Below are positions 8,101 to 19,043 of a DNA stretch of 41,916 nucleotides, one piece after another. Numbering within the stretch: the first letter of the stretch is position 1; each line of letters starts with the position of its first letter. The position numbers were made by a program, and so were the translations under genes. The DNA is taken from positions 1-41,916 of the forward strand of contig NZ_NMQT01000019.1 of NCBI RefSeq assembly GCF_002234405.1, given 5' to 3'. The notes under the pieces are model-generated. The model worked only from the letters and a program-made list of their open reading frames with translations, was not told the origin of the DNA and made no database searches. Source of the DNA: Amycolatopsis thailandensis. Lineage in GTDB: Bacteria > Actinomycetota > Actinomycetes > Mycobacteriales > Pseudonocardiaceae.

Positions 8101-8783
8101 TGGGGGACTTCTTCGCGGAGCTCGGCCGCTACCTGAGCAGCGCCAACAACCGATCGCAGTTCTTCGGCGACCTGCTCGACCACATCTATCTGTCGCTGGT
8201 CCCACTGGTGCTGGGCCTGGTGATCGCGGTGCTGGCCGGCTGGCTCGGCCACCGGTTCGGCCCGGCGCGGTCCGTGCTGCTGGTGGTGTCGAACCTGCTG
8301 TACACGATCCCGTCGCTCGCCTTGTTCGTGGTGATCCCGGGCATCATCGGCTCGAAGATCCTCGACAGTGTCAACGTCATCGTCGCGCTCACCGTCTACA
8401 CGGCCGCCCTGCTGGTGCGCCCGGTGCTGGACGCGCTCGACGCCGTCCCGCCGCACGTCGTCGCCGCGGCCACGGCGGTCGGCTACAAACCCGCCCGCCG
8501 CTTCCTCAGCGTGGAGCTGCCGCTTTCGGTGCCGGTGCTCGCGGCGGGCGTCCGGGTGGCCTCGGTCAGCAACATCAGCCTGGTCAGCGTCGGCGCGCTG
8601 ATCGGCACCGGCGGGCTCGGCGTGCTGTTCACCGACGGCTTCCAGCGCGAGTACTTCTCGCCGATCGTCGTCGGGATCGTCGCGACCCTGCTGCTCGCGC
8701 TGATCGTCGACCTGGTGCTGGTCCAGCTCCGCAATCTCCTCACACCCTGGGACCGGGTGGCGACCACGGCGGGGGCGAAATGA
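8100..8783 (+). CDS. Osmoprotectant ABC importer, permease subunit 1
   Basis: A 227-residue inner-membrane permease of the OpuCB/ProW kind with about five or six hydrophobic segments (for example SLVPLVLGLVIAVLAGW and LLYTIPSLALFVVIPGI). A cytoplasmic EAA-like loop is visible: VPPHVVAAATAVGYKPARRF, followed by VELPLSVPVLAAGV. This is the surface that docks on the ATPase. ATG 8100 overlaps the upstream stop as TGATG, and the gene's own TGA overlaps the next ATG. The next permease is a paralogue, and the two probably form a heterodimer. The match to betaine/choline permeases rests on length, loop wording and operon order. Confidence 0.88.
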   Translation: MGDFFAELGRYLSSANNRSQFFGDLLDHIYLSLVPLVLGLVIAVLAGWLGHRFGPARSVLLVVSNLLYTIPSLALFVVIPGIIGSKILDSVNVIVALTVYTAALLVRPVLDALDAVPPHVVAAATAVGYKPARRFLSVELPLSVPVLAAGVRVASVSNISLVSVGALIGTGGLGVLFTDGFQREYFSPIVVGIVATLLLALIVDLVLVQLRNLLTPWDRVATTAGAK

Positions 8784-9469
8784 TCGGCGACGTCCTGAAC
8801 TGGTTCGGCGACCCGGCGCACTGGCAGGGCACGGACGGCATCCCGGCCCGGCTGCTCCAGCATCTCGGCTACACCGCGCTGGCGCTGCTCTTCGCGCTGA
8901 TCATCGCGATCCCGCTCGGGCTCTACGTCGGGCACACCGGCCGCGGCGCGGTGCTGCTGGTGAGCGGGGGCAACGCGATCCGCGCGCTGCCGACGCTCGG
9001 CCTGGTGACCTTCCTGTTCCTGCTCTTCACCGAAAGCGAGATCTCGACGATCATCGGTCTCGTGGTGCTCGCGATCCCGCCGATCCTCGCCGGGACGTAC
9101 GCGGGTCTGCAGGCGACCGATCACGGCGTGGTCGACGCGGCGCAGGGCATCGGAATGACCGGCTGGCAACGATTGTGGAAGGTCGAGGTGCCCATTTCGC
9201 TGCCGCTGGTGCTCGGCGGGGTGCGGAACTCGGTGCTGCAACTGGTGGCGACGGCGGCCGTGGCCGCGTACGTCGGGCTCGGCGGACTCGGCCGGTTCCT
9301 GCTCGACGGACTGGCCATTTTGGACTATCCCCAGGTGGTCGCGGGCGCGCTCCTGACGACGTTGCTCGCCGTCGTGCTGGATCTGGCGCTGGCGGGCGTC
9401 CAGCGGCTGCTGGTGCCCAAGGGGGTTCGGCTGGCGCAGGTCGCGAGCGGGAAGAAGGCGAAGGTATGA
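8780..9469 (+). CDS. Osmoprotectant ABC importer, permease subunit 2
   Basis: A 229-residue permease of the OpuCD/ProW kind. Hydrophobic spans include LGYTALALLFALIIAIPLG and TLGLVTFLFLLF. The EAA-like loop reads VVDAAQGIGMTGWQRLWKVE and is followed by VPISLPLVLGG. The start overlaps the preceding stop by four bases (ATGA), and its own TGA overlaps the lipoprotein ATG in the same manner. Having two different permeases flanked by an ATPase and a lipoprotein is the normal composition of an OpuC/OpuB-type importer. Confidence 0.88.
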   Translation: MIGDVLNWFGDPAHWQGTDGIPARLLQHLGYTALALLFALIIAIPLGLYVGHTGRGAVLLVSGGNAIRALPTLGLVTFLFLLFTESEISTIIGLVVLAIPPILAGTYAGLQATDHGVVDAAQGIGMTGWQRLWKVEVPISLPLVLGGVRNSVLQLVATAAVAAYVGLGGLGRFLLDGLAILDYPQVVAGALLTTLLAVVLDLALAGVQRLLVPKGVRLAQVASGKKAKV

Positions 9470-10365
9470 AGCGGACGGTGACGGCGCTGCTCGCCGGGAT
9501 CGCTTTGCTGGCGACGGCCTGTGGCAACCCGCTCGCCGGCGGTGCCGAAGGCGGCGCGACCGGCGACATCATCATCGGCGCGTCCGACGTCGGGGAAAGC
9601 CTGCTGCTGGCCCAGATCTACGCGGGCGCGCTGCGCAACGCGGGCGCGGAGAACGTGACCGTGCGCCCGCCGGTCGGCAGCCGCGAGGTCGTCGTCAAGG
9701 CGTTGCAGGACAAGTCGCTTTCGGTGGTGCCGGACTACAGCGGCAACCTGTTGCGCTACTTCGACAAGGACACCCAGGCCACCACACCGCAGGACGTCTA
9801 CGCGCAGCTGAAGCAGAAGTTGCCCTCCGGATTCGAGGTGCTCGAACAGGCGCCCGCGGAGGACAAGGATCTTCTGGTGGTGCGCAAGGAACTCGCCGAT
9901 TCCGGGATCCGGACCTTCTCCGATCTCGGCAAGCGGTGCAAGGAGTTCGTGTTCGGCGGTCCGGGTCAGTGGAGCAGCCGCTGGAAGGACAAGATCAAGA
10001 CGCTGTACGGCTGCGAGTTCGCCGAGATCCGCACGACCGACACCGGCGGTCCGGTCACGGTCGCCGCGCTGAAGTCCGGCGACGTCCAGGTCGCCGACCT
10101 GTTCAGCACGTCGTCCTCGATCGCGGCGAACGGGTTCGTGCCGCTGGTGGACGACAAGAACATGTTCCCCGCGCAGAACATCGTCCCCCTCGTCGCGAAG
10201 GGGACGCTGTCGCCGAAGGAGGCCGACGCGCTGAACCGGGTCTCGGCGGCGCTCACGACCGATCAGCTGACCGAATTGAACGTCCAGTTCAGCGAGGAGA
10301 AGCGGAACCCGCTCGACGTCGCCGAGGAGTTCCTGCGGAAGAACAATCTCCTCGCGCCGGCTTGA
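9466..10365 (+). CDS. Osmoprotectant ABC importer, substrate-binding lipoprotein
   Basis: A 299-residue extracytoplasmic lipoprotein. The N terminus MKRTVTALLAGIALLATAC is a lipoprotein signal with the lipidated cysteine at residue 19. The mature part starts its binding fold with IIIGASDVGESLLLAQIYAGAL and contains SVVPDYSGNLLRYF and NIVPLVAKG, segments characteristic of OpuCC/OpuBC/OsmF (QAT family) proteins. These bind betaines, choline, carnitine or ectoine-like solutes through aromatic residues; which solute cannot be told here. It ends the four-gene operon and is followed by a hairpin shared with the convergent acetyltransferase gene. Confidence 0.9.
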   Translation: MKRTVTALLAGIALLATACGNPLAGGAEGGATGDIIIGASDVGESLLLAQIYAGALRNAGAENVTVRPPVGSREVVVKALQDKSLSVVPDYSGNLLRYFDKDTQATTPQDVYAQLKQKLPSGFEVLEQAPAEDKDLLVVRKELADSGIRTFSDLGKRCKEFVFGGPGQWSSRWKDKIKTLYGCEFAEIRTTDTGGPVTVAALKSGDVQVADLFSTSSSIAANGFVPLVDDKNMFPAQNIVPLVAKGTLSPKEADALNRVSAALTTDQLTELNVQFSEEKRNPLDVAEEFLRKNNLLAPA

Positions 10366-10378
10366 CCCCACGCGTTCA

Positions 10379-10426
10379 GTCCTCTGGATGCGGTGGTTGC
10401 ACGCGCAAGTACCGCATCCAGAGGAC
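10379..10426. terminator. Hairpin with side stem (CGCATCCAGAGGACGAAA family), copy 2
   Basis: Arms GTCCTCTGGATGCGGT (10379-10394) and its complement (10411-10426) are perfect. The 16-base loop holds TTGC-ACGC-GCAA, the side stem conserved in all three copies. It fills the gap between two convergent stop codons, 13 bases from each, as expected for a shared bidirectional terminator. Confidence 0.75.
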
Positions 10427-10439
10427 GAAATGCGGAAGA

Positions 10440-10955
10440 TCAGAGGCGGTCGAAGGCGGGGGAGTAGCGGAACTCGCCCCGGAGTTCGGGGCGATACGCG
10501 TTCAGGGTGCGGACCTGGAAATGCGGCGCCCATTCCGCGACCGGCGGCGTGATCCCGTGCCGTCCGGCGAGCACGAAGCCGAAGCGGGAGTAGTACTTCG
10601 GGTCGCCCAGCAGGATCACCGCGCCGTAGCCGAGCGCGTCGGCCGCGCCGAGCACGGCGTGCACGAGCGCGGAGCCGATGCCGGACGCGTGATACTCGGG
10701 CAAGACGCCAAGCGGGCCGAGGCCGACCGTCGACTTCTCGTCGGCGCCGAGCCGGGACGGGCTGCAGCAGACGTGGCCGACGACCTTCCCGTCGCGTTCG
10801 GCCACGATGGACAGTGTGCCGATCAGGTCGCCGTCCTCCCGGAGTGCGTCGACGAGTTTCGCCTCGACCACCGGGACACTGTGTTTCGCGAACGCGGCCA
10901 GATGTACGGCGTGAATCGCCTCGCGGTCGGCCGGGGTTTCCTGTCGGAGCAACAT
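10440..10955 (-). CDS. GNAT-family N-acetyltransferase (YhbS-like)
   Basis: A 171-residue acetyl-CoA-dependent acetyltransferase. The GNAT core is visible: REAIHAVHLAAF at the start, VVGHVCCSP as beta 4, then LGPLGVLPEYHASGIGSALVHAVL carrying the acetyl-CoA pyrophosphate loop. The ending GDPKYYSRFGFVLAGRHGI is typical of the YhbS subgroup. The acceptor (small molecule, protein or tRNA-related) is unknown. ATG 10955 starts the recognisable domain (MLLRQETPADREAI) and has CACACT seven bases upstream, so it may be leaderless. Upstream in-frame residues are non-conserved. A metal-repressor-like palindrome lies 33-46 bases upstream. Confidence 0.8.
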   Translation of the reverse strand: MLLRQETPADREAIHAVHLAAFAKHSVPVVEAKLVDALREDGDLIGTLSIVAERDGKVVGHVCCSPSRLGADEKSTVGLGPLGVLPEYHASGIGSALVHAVLGAADALGYGAVILLGDPKYYSRFGFVLAGRHGITPPVAEWAPHFQVRTLNAYRPELRGEFRYSPAFDRL

Positions 10956-10987
10956 GCGCCCGAGTGTGCTCCATCCGAAGGTAGGAT

Positions 10988-11001
10988 GGAAATCGTTTTC
11001 C
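10988..11001. promoter_or_regulatory. GGAAA-TCGT-TTTCC palindrome, possible repressor site
   Basis: A 5-bp inverted repeat with A/T-rich flanks that resembles Zur/Fur-type operators in style. It sits about where the -35 region of the acetyltransferase promoter would be (its putative -10 CACACT is at 10963-10968). There is no metal-related gene nearby to support the idea. Confidence 0.2.
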
Positions 11002-11347
11002 GCGCCTGCCGGTCGCGACTTTAGTAGGCGGCCATCCGTGTGTAGTTCCACGCCACTGAAACGATCGGTGGTCCGGGAAACGACCACCAGATGTGCGGAT
11101 TCCCAATTCTTCGTGGGCCGTACGGGCGCAAAACGCGACTAAAGGCGGGGGCTGAACGGTGCCCGAGCTGCGTCGATGTGACGCCCATTACTACCCGGAT
11201 GTCCGTAATGCAAGGTCTTCCTTGGGGTGAAAACGGGACTTAGTCTCAGCCTGCGTTCAGCAAGTGAACGCGCTTCACCTCTGATTCACCCCAACGATCC
11301 GGCGGGCAATTCATGCCCGTGGGTCGACCCTGCCTGGGAGGAATATC
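11002..11347. other. Upstream region of the subtilisin gene
   Basis: About 345 bases without a gene. It contains the inverted repeat GCGTTCA-N5-TGAACGC at 11253-11271, possibly a regulator site, and a strong Shine-Dalgarno GGGAGGAA at about 11336-11343. I could not choose a promoter with confidence. Confidence 0.35.
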
Positions 11348-12913
<1,566 letters not shown>

Positions 12914-12931
12914 TCCACCCCTGGAGTACGT

Positions 12932-12967
12932 GAAGGCCCCCTTCCTCCTGCTGGGAAGGGGGCCTTC
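12932..12967 (+). terminator. Hairpin (GAAGGCCCCCTTCC), terminator of the protease gene
   Basis: Arms 12932-12945 and 12954-12967 are 14 bp, perfect, with an 8-base loop, starting 18 bases after the protease stop. It is a shorter member of the GTACRTGAAGGCCCCCTTC family seen at 14619, 27186 and 36968. The left flank has GAGTACGT but the right flank has lost the matching bases. Confidence 0.65.
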
Positions 12968-13033
12968 CGGTGTCCGGAGAGTGATTCGCCCGGCAATTGC
13001 CGCGTTCGTCCTATCTGGACGGTCGGAAAGCCT

Positions 13034-13039
13034 TACCCT
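13034..13039 (+). promoter_or_regulatory. -10-like TACCCT, leaderless start
   Basis: TACCCT is followed by seven bases and then the ATG at 13047. No Shine-Dalgarno is present. This supports both a separate promoter and the start codon choice. Confidence 0.4.
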
Positions 13040-13046
13040 CTTCCGC

Positions 13047-13775
13047 ATGCAGCCCGGACCGCCCTATCAGCAGGGACCTCAGCAGCCGTACCCACCGCAG
13101 GGATATCCGGGATATCCGGGGTATCCGCCGCCCGGCTACGGTCCGCCGCCCAAGAAATCGAACACCGGGCTCATCATCGGGCTCGTCCTCGGCGCGGTGG
13201 TGGTGCTCGGCGGTGGTGGCGTCGCGGCCTTCCTGCTGCTCTCCGACGGTTCCGGTTCGTCTTCGTCCGCGGCGCCGACCTCGTCCAAGAAGACCGGGCC
13301 GCCGGACAAGTACACGTCGATGCCGGGATGCGAGAAGATCGGCAGCGGGGTGCGGAACCTGCCGCCGCTCGAAACGCCGAAGGGCGAGGAACCGGCGAGC
13401 ACCTCGAACAACGACATCGTCTACACGTCCTCGTCGTGTTCCTGGCGTGAGTACGGCGCTCCCTCGGCGTTGGTGACCATGTACCTGGCGAAGTCGAAGG
13501 AACCGGGCACGGGCTCCGGTGAGGACTGGGCGAAGGCGGGCTACGACAACGCCATGAGTGACGGCGGTGAAGTGATCCCTACGCTCGCGAAGGCGACAAA
13601 GGCCGGCTACAACAACATCCGATCCGAAGGGCAGTGCTCGATCAAGCTCTACCAGGGCAACGTCGAAGCGCAGATCATCGTGAGCGGTGCCGAGCCCACC
13701 AAACCCATCGACCAGAAGCTGTGCAAGGAGAACGCCCTGAAGGTCGCCAAGGCGACCTCCGAGGCGATCGGTTAG
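13047..13775 (+). CDS. Single-pass membrane protein with Pro/Tyr/Gly-rich N terminus, unknown function
   Basis: A 242-residue protein. Residues 1-36 are a low-complexity cytoplasmic segment rich in Pro, Gln, Gly and Tyr (PPYQQGPQQPYPPQGYPGYP). Residues about 40-66 form one membrane span (GLIIGLVLGAVVVLGGGG). A Ser/Ala/Thr linker follows, then an extracytoplasmic domain of about 150 residues with cysteines at GCEKI, SCSW, QCSI and LCKEN. This layout is common among actinobacterial envelope proteins and resembles DUF3558-type domains, but I cannot assign the family. The stop codon overlaps the stop of the convergent next gene by three bases. No function is proposed. Confidence 0.78.
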   Translation: MQPGPPYQQGPQQPYPPQGYPGYPGYPPPGYGPPPKKSNTGLIIGLVLGAVVVLGGGGVAAFLLLSDGSGSSSSAAPTSSKKTGPPDKYTSMPGCEKIGSGVRNLPPLETPKGEEPASTSNNDIVYTSSSCSWREYGAPSALVTMYLAKSKEPGTGSGEDWAKAGYDNAMSDGGEVIPTLAKATKAGYNNIRSEGQCSIKLYQGNVEAQIIVSGAEPTKPIDQKLCKENALKVAKATSEAIG

Positions 13776-14560
13776 GCGAGCTTCTCGACCTGGACCTGCC
13801 CGGTCGGCCCGTCGCCGAACGGGTTCTCCCAGCTGTGCCATTCGGCGGCGAGGACGTAGAGCTCACGCCCGTCCTCGCCACCGATCGTGCAGGAGAAGCA
13901 GCCTCGGTCGGCCTCGACCTTCTTCAGCACTTCGCCTCCTTCGCGGACGCGGACGCAGTGCTTGGCCGCCACGTCCGCGTACCAGACGGCGCCCTCGGCA
14001 TCGAGGGAGATGCCGTCGGGGTGATCGCCGCCGAGGTCCGCCCACACGCGCCTGCCGGACAGCGAACCGTCCTCGCCGATGTCGAACGCGGTGAGGCGGT
14101 TTCCGTACGACTCGGCGACGATCAGCGTCTTGTCGTCCGGGGTGACGGCCATGCCGTTGCCGAAGAGGATGCCGTCGGCGACTTCGCGCACTTCACCGTC
14201 CGGGGTGACGAGGGCGAGGACGCCGGGTGCCTGGAGGTCGTGCGAGCCGTTGACGAAGGCGTTCCCGCGGCCGTCTGTCACCACCTCGTTGCAGAAGGCG
14301 GCGACGGGGGCGATGTCCGCGTAGACGCTCAGGTCGGCGTTGAGCAGGTTGGCGTTCGGGCCGTCGACGATGATCAGGCGGCCGTCGGGAAGCCAGTCGA
14401 ACGTGAGTGGCATCGCGTTCGGCACGGTCGCGATGACTTCACTCTCGCCACCGGGGGTGACGGCGAGGATCTCGCCGCCGCCCCAGTTCGCCAGCCAGAG
14501 CCTGCCGTCGTGCCAGCGGGCGGATTCGGGGAGCTTGAGGCCGTCGAGCAGGGTCTTCAT
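13772..14560 (-). CDS. SMP-30/gluconolactonase/LRE family hydrolase
   Basis: A 262-residue six-bladed beta-propeller enzyme. Metal ligands expected for SMP-30 lactonases are in place: E12 (LPESARW), N135 (FGNGMAVTPD) and D182 (HPDGISLD), with N91 (FCNEVVTDGRGN) as an additional site. The family hydrolyses sugar lactones or related esters in the cytosol; the actual substrate is unknown. The ATG at 14560 is preceded by AAGGAGA. The stop overlaps that of the convergent upstream gene, so no terminator separates them. The gene lies downstream of Kgd on the same strand but is isolated from it by a strong hairpin at 14619-14679, so it is likely transcribed alone. Confidence 0.85.
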   Translation of the reverse strand: MKTLLDGLKLPESARWHDGRLWLANWGGGEILAVTPGGESEVIATVPNAMPLTFDWLPDGRLIIVDGPNANLLNADLSVYADIAPVAAFCNEVVTDGRGNAFVNGSHDLQAPGVLALVTPDGEVREVADGILFGNGMAVTPDDKTLIVAESYGNRLTAFDIGEDGSLSGRRVWADLGGDHPDGISLDAEGAVWYADVAAKHCVRVREGGEVLKKVEADRGCFSCTIGGEDGRELYVLAAEWHSWENPFGDGPTGQVQVEKLA

Positions 14561-14618
14561 GGTGTCTCCTTCGGTCGTTTGCCCCCTATACGAACGGGCC
14601 TCACCGTTTTCGACACCC

Positions 14619-14679
14619 CAAGTACGTGAAGGCCCCCTTCACCGCGTCTAGCGCAATGAAGGGGGCCTTCACGTACTTG
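14619..14679 (-). terminator. 23-bp perfect hairpin (GTACGTGAAGGCCCCCTTCA), end of kgd
   Basis: Arms 14619-14641 and 14657-14679 are perfectly complementary with a 15-base loop containing TCTAGCGCAA, related to the CTAGGCGCA loop of the copies at 27186 and 36968. It begins nine bases after the kgd stop (minus strand). Confidence 0.75.
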
Positions 14680-14687
14680 TCAGGCGA

Positions 14688-17600
14688 TCAGTCGAAGGCC
14701 CGCGCGATCAGCGCCTTCTGCTCGACCTCGTGCACCTTGGACGAACCGGCGGACGGCGCGGCCATCGGACGGCGCGAAACGACGTCCAGGCTGGAGAACA
14801 CCTCCGGCAGCTTCCGCGGCAGGTTCAGGCCGAAGAACGGCCACGCACCCTGGTTCTCCGGCTCCTCCTGGACCCAGACCGCGGGCGCGCCGTTGTAGCG
14901 CTCGAGCGCCGCCAGCAGCTTCTTCTTCGGCAGCGGGTAGTACTGCTCGACCCGCACGATCGCGACGTCGTTCGCTTCGCGCTTGGTGCGCTCGGCCACC
15001 AGCTCCCAGTAGAGCTTGCCCGAGGTCAGCAGGACCTTGCGCACCTTCGACGGGTCGACGTCGGCGTCGTCGATGACCGACATGAACTTCGTCTGGCCGG
15101 TGAAGTCCTCGACCGCCGAGGTCGCGGCCTTGTTGCGCAGCATCGACTTGGGGGTGAAGACCACCAGCGGGCGGTTGACTCCGTCGAGCGCGTGGCGGCG
15201 GAGCAGGTGGAAGTAGTTCGCCGGGGTCGACGGGACCGAGACGGTCATGGAGCCTTCGGCGCACAGCGAGAGGAAGCGCTCGATGCGGCCGGAGGTGTGG
15301 TCCGGGCCCTGGCCTTCGTGGCCGTGCGGCAGCAGCAGCACGACGTCGGAGAGCTGGCCCCACTTGGCCTCGCCGGAGGAGATGTACTCGTCGATGACGG
15401 TCTGCGCGCCGTTGACGAAGTCACCGAACTGCGCTTCCCACATGACCAGCGCTTCGGAGTTGGCCACGGAGTAGCCGTATTCGAAGCCGACCGCCGCGTA
15501 CTCGGACAGCGCCGAGTCGTAGATCATCACGCGGCCCTGGTTCTCGGCCAGGCTGGCCAGCGGCGAGTACTCCTGGCCGGTCTTGCGGTCGATCAGCACC
15601 GAGTGGCGCTGGGTGAAGGTGCCGCGGCGGGAGTCCTGACCGGACAGCCGCACCAGGCGGCCTTCCATGGCCAGCGAACCGAAGGCGAGCAGCTCGCCGT
15701 ACGCCCAGTCGATGCCGCCTTCGCGGGACATCTTGTGGCGGCGTTCCATGACCGGCTTGACCCGCGGGTGCGGGGTGAAGCCCTCGGGGACGTTGAGGAA
15801 CGCGTCGCCGATGTGCTCGATGACCTCGGCGGTGGTCGCGGTGGGCACCTTGGCGGGGACCTGCTGCTCCTCTTCGACCGAGGGGCTGGCCTTCGCCGGG
15901 TGCTTCTCCAGCTCGCGGACCTCGTTGAACACGTGCTCCAGCTGGCTGGAGAAGTCGCGCAACGCGGCCTCGGCCTCTTCGACGGAGATGTCGCCGCGGC
16001 CGATCAGCGATTCGGTGTAGGTCTTCCGGACCGAACGCTTCGTGTCGATGATGTCGTACATCGCCGGCTGCGTCATCGAGGGGTCGTCGCCCTCGTTGTG
16101 GCCGCGGCGGCGGTAGCAGATCAGGTCGATCACGACGTCCTTGTGGAACGCCTGGCGGTAGTCGACGGCCAGCTTGGCCACCCAGTGCGCGGCCTCGGGG
16201 TCGTCACCGTTCACGTGGAAGATCGGCGAGCCGATCATCTTCGCGACGTCGGTGGCGTACTGGCTCGAACGCGAGTGCTCGGGCGCGGTGGTGAAGCCGA
16301 CCTGGTTGTTGACGATGACGTGCACGGTGCCGCCGGTGCGGTAGCCGCGCAGCAGCGCGAGGTTCAGGGTCTCGGCCACGACGCCCTGGCCCGCGAAGGC
16401 CGCGTCGCCGTGCATGAGGACCGGGAGGACGGTGAAGCCCTCGCCACCCTTGTCGAGGATGTCCTGCTTCGCGCGGACGATGCCCTCGAGGACGGGGTCG
16501 ACGGTCTCCAGGTGCGACGGGTTCGCGGTCAGCGACACCTTGGTCTCGCCGTCGCCGAACATGCGGAAGTACTTGCCCTCGGCGCCGAGGTGGTACTTCA
16601 CGTCACCGGAACCGTGCGCCTGGCCCGGGTCGAGGTTGCCCTCGAACTCCTGGAAGATCTGCGCGATCGGCTTGCCGACGATGTTCGCGAGCACGTTCAG
16701 GCGGCCGCGGTGCGGCATGCCGATGACGACCTCGTCGAGCTCGTGTTCGGCGGCCTTGTCCAGCAGCGTGTCCAGCAGCGGGATCGCGGTCTCGCCGCCT
16801 TCGAGGGAGAACCGCTTCTGGCCGACGTACTTGGTCTGCAGGAAGGTCTCGAACGCCTCGGCGGCGTTGAGCTTCGAGAGCACGTACTTCTGGACGGCGG
16901 GGTCCGGCTTCTCGTGCGGGATCTCGACGCGGTCCTGGATCCAGCGGCGCTCCTCGGGGTCGAGGATGTGCGTGTACTCGATGCCGACGGTGCGGCAGTA
17001 GGAGTTGCGCAGCACGCCGAGGATGTCACGCAGCTTCATCCGCTCCTGGCCGGCGAAGCCGCCGACCGGGAACTCGCGGTCCAGGTCCCACAGGGTCAGG
17101 CCGTGGGAGAGGACGTCGAGGTCGGCGTGGCTGCGCTGCCGGTAGTTCAGCGGGTCGGTGTCGGCCATCAGGTGACCGCGCATGCGGAAGGCGTCGATCA
17201 GCTCGATCACGCGCGCGGTCTTGTCGACCGGGCCGTCCGGGATGTCGGCGACCCAGCGGATCGGCTCGTAGGGCAGGCGCAGGCTGGTGAAGACGTCGTC
17301 GTAGAAGCCGTCCTCGCCCAGCAGCAGCTCGTGGATGCGCTTGAGGAACTCGCCCGACTCCGCGCCCTGGATGATGCGGTGGTCGTACGTCGAGGTCAGC
17401 GTCATGATCTTCGACACGCCGAGGTCGACCAGCGCCTTCTCGCTGGTGCCCTCGAAGTGCGCCGGGTACTGCATGGCGCCGACGCCGATGATCGCGCCCT
17501 GACCGGCCTGCAGGCGCGGCACCGAGTGGTTGGTGCCGATGCCGCCGGGGTTGGTCAGCGAGATCGTGGTGCCGGCGAAGTCGTCGGCGGTCAGCTTGCC

Positions 17601-18404
17601 GTTGCGGGCCTTCTTGACGATCTCCTCGTAGGCCTGCCAGAACTGCATGAAGGTCATGTTCTCGGTGGCCTTGATGGAGGCCACGACGAGCGTGCGGGAG
17701 CCTTCCTTGCCCTTCATGTCGATCGCGAGACCGAAGTTCACGTGCTCCGGCGTGATCGCGAACGGCTTCCCGTCGATCAGCTGGTAGTGCCGGTTCATGT
17801 TCGGGAAGTTCTTCAGCGCCCGGACCATCGCGTAGCCGATGAGGTGCGTGAAGGAGATCTTGCCGCCGCGCGTGCGCTTGAGGTGGTTGTTGATGACGAT
17901 GCGGTTGTCGGCCATCAGCTTCGCCGGGACGGCGCGCACACTCGTCGCGGTCGGCACGGACAGCGAGGCGTCCATGTTCTTCGCGATCGCCGCCGCGGCG
18001 CCGCGGAGCTGCTTCGACTCCGGCTCGGCGTCCTTCTCGGCGGGCTTGGCGGGAGCCTTCTCCGCGGCCTTGGGCGCCGCCGCCTTCGGAGCGGGCTTCG
18101 CTTCGGTCTTCGGGGCGGGCTTCGCCGGGGCTGTCTGCTTCGCGGTGGACTCGGCCTTGCGGACGGTCTGCGGCGACGGCTTGGTGGCCTGGCCGTTGGC
18201 GCCCGCTGCCTCCTTGGTGGTCTCCGAGGAGGTCTGACGTGCGTCGTCAGCCTTGGTCTTCGCGTCCTGCGTTGGCTTGAAGTCCGCGAAGAAGTCGTGC
18301 CAGGCGGCATCGACTGAGCTGGGGTCGGCGAGGAACTGGTCGTACATTTCCTCGACCAGCCACTCGTTGGGGCCGAATTGTGACGCAGGGCTGCTGCTGG
18401 ACAC
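14688..18404 (-). CDS. kgd: Multifunctional 2-oxoglutarate dehydrogenase/decarboxylase (E2-E1 fusion, Kgd/OdhA type)
   Basis: A thiamine-diphosphate enzyme of 1,238 residues that decarboxylates 2-oxoglutarate in the TCA cycle. It is the actinobacterial fusion. A short N-terminal segment ([18 protein letters not shown]) and a Lys/Ala/Pro linker to about residue 128 precede a truncated E2 succinyltransferase domain lacking a lipoyl domain ([18 protein letters not shown] near 350). The E1 domain follows, with [40 protein letters not shown] and [17 protein letters not shown]. In mycobacteria and corynebacteria these proteins work with separate E2 and E3 proteins and are inhibited by the FHA protein GarA/OdhI; such regulation is likely but not visible here. 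The start is GTG 18404. It stands alone, ending in a strong hairpin. Confidence 0.95.
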   Translation of the reverse strand: MSSSSPASQFGPNEWLVEEMYDQFLADPSSVDAAWHDFFADFKPTQDAKTKADDARQTSSETTKEAAGANGQATKPSPQTVRKAESTAKQTAPAKPAPKTEAKPAPKAAAPKAAEKAPAKPAEKDAEPESKQLRGAAAAIAKNMDASLSVPTATSVRAVPAKLMADNRIVINNHLKRTRGGKISFTHLIGYAMVRALKNFPNMNRHYQLIDGKPFAITPEHVNFGLAIDMKGKEGSRTLVVASIKATENMTFMQFWQAYEEIVKKARNGKLTADDFAGTTISLTNPGGIGTNHSVPRLQAGQGAIIGVGAMQYPAHFEGTSEKALVDLGVSKIMTLTSTYDHRIIQGAESGEFLKRIHELLLGEDGFYDDVFTSLRLPYEPIRWVADIPDGPVDKTARVIELIDAFRMRGHLMADTDPLNYRQRSHADLDVLSHGLTLWDLDREFPVGGFAGQERMKLRDILGVLRNSYCRTVGIEYTHILDPEERRWIQDRVEIPHEKPDPAVQKYVLSKLNAAEAFETFLQTKYVGQKRFSLEGGETAIPLLDTLLDKAAEHELDEVVIGMPHRGRLNVLANIVGKPIAQIFQEFEGNLDPGQAHGSGDVKYHLGAEGKYFRMFGDGETKVSLTANPSHLETVDPVLEGIVRAKQDILDKGGEGFTVLPVLMHGDAAFAGQGVVAETLNLALLRGYRTGGTVHVIVNNQVGFTTAPEHSRSSQYATDVAKMIGSPIFHVNGDDPEAAHWVAKLAVDYRQAFHKDVVIDLICYRRRGHNEGDDPSMTQPAMYDIIDTKRSVRKTYTESLIGRGDISVEEAEAALRDFSSQLEHVFNEVRELEKHPAKASPSVEEEQQVPAKVPTATTAEVIEHIGDAFLNVPEGFTPHPRVKPVMERRHKMSREGGIDWAYGELLAFGSLAMEGRLVRLSGQDSRRGTFTQRHSVLIDRKTGQEYSPLASLAENQGRVMIYDSALSEYAAVGFEYGYSVANSEALVMWEAQFGDFVNGAQTVIDEYISSGEAKWGQLSDVVLLLPHGHEGQGPDHTSGRIERFLSLCAEGSMTVSVPSTPANYFHLLRRHALDGVNRPLVVFTPKSMLRNKAATSAVEDFTGQTKFMSVIDDADVDPSKVRKVLLTSGKLYWELVAERTKREANDVAIVRVEQYYPLPKKKLLAALERYNGAPAVWVQEEPENQGAWPFFGLNLPRKLPEVFSSLDVVSRRPMAAPSAGSSKVHEVEQKALIARAFD

Positions 18405-18776
18405 GGCTTGGACTCGCCTCTATCCGTCTCGAGATCTTGAACACCGCTGATGCGCCTACCAGGCTAACCCCCTCGGTGGCGGCCGTGTGATGGAACTGGC
18501 CTGTGTGAGGCGTGGCGCACTAGGCGATGGGTCACTGTCTCGATCAAGAGATCGAAACCGGACCGCTCCGCCGACCGGGCCGCGACCGTTCGGGGGAGCA
18601 GGGGACCTTTGCTGTCGTTTCACCGTCTGCGCAGGTCAGGTCACGGATTGGTCGGTAAAGGTTGGCTGGGTGGTCGTGCCCGGACAGCCTGGAGTTCACG
18701 TCGGCGGGTTTTGCTGGGTGGAGGATGCGGCCGGTGTCGTGCCGGCCGCCGATCGCCCGCGAGGTGGTGGCAGCCG
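18405..18776. other. Intergenic region upstream of kgd and of a small gene
   Basis: About 370 bases between divergent genes. I see a short palindrome TCGATC-AAGA-GATCGA (18540-18555) and an 8-bp GC hairpin GCGGCCGG-N7-CCGGCCGC (18727-18749) just before the small gene, possibly in its leader. No open frame here looks coding and no promoter is convincing. Confidence 0.35.
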
Positions 18777-19043
18777 ATGTGGCTGGACGAGTGCCCGTCG
18801 TTCTGGGACGAGGGGCGCGTGCGCCCGCTGGTCACCGAATCCGGCAAGGTCGTCCTGATGTGCGACTCGTGCTCGGCGGTCTGGCCGACGCTCGCCGACT
18901 TCAAGGAGATGGAGCACGTCGAGCCCGACGAGCCGGACTGGGCGGTGACGGCCGGGGTGCACGTCCGGCCCGGGACCTTCCGGTGGGCTTCGGAGCGGGA
19001 TGTCGAGGTCGCCGGGATGAGCGGCCTCAAGTGGCGGCCCTAG
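18777..19043 (+). CDS. Small conserved-looking protein with a CxxC pair
   Basis: An 88-residue soluble protein beginning MWLDECPSFWDEGRVRPLV. It has one CDSC motif and another Cys at position 6, which could bind zinc. It is acidic and Trp-rich (WPTLADF, DWAVTAG, TFRWASE). I recall similar hypothetical proteins in Amycolatopsis and Streptomyces but know no function. The ATG at 18777 follows GAGGTGG at a workable distance; in-frame residues upstream are basic and do not look coding. The stop shares CTAG with the stop of the convergent DUF4291 gene. Confidence 0.6.
   Translation: MWLDECPSFWDEGRVRPLVTESGKVVLMCDSCSAVWPTLADFKEMEHVEPDEPDWAVTAGVHVRPGTFRWASERDVEVAGMSGLKWRP

Noticed and set aside
14730..18317. 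Very long open frame on the plus strand opposite kgd
   Set aside because: It is a GC-rich antisense shadow: kgd on the other strand has unmistakable homology and the antisense translation is Arg/Val/Gly/Asp-rich without motifs.
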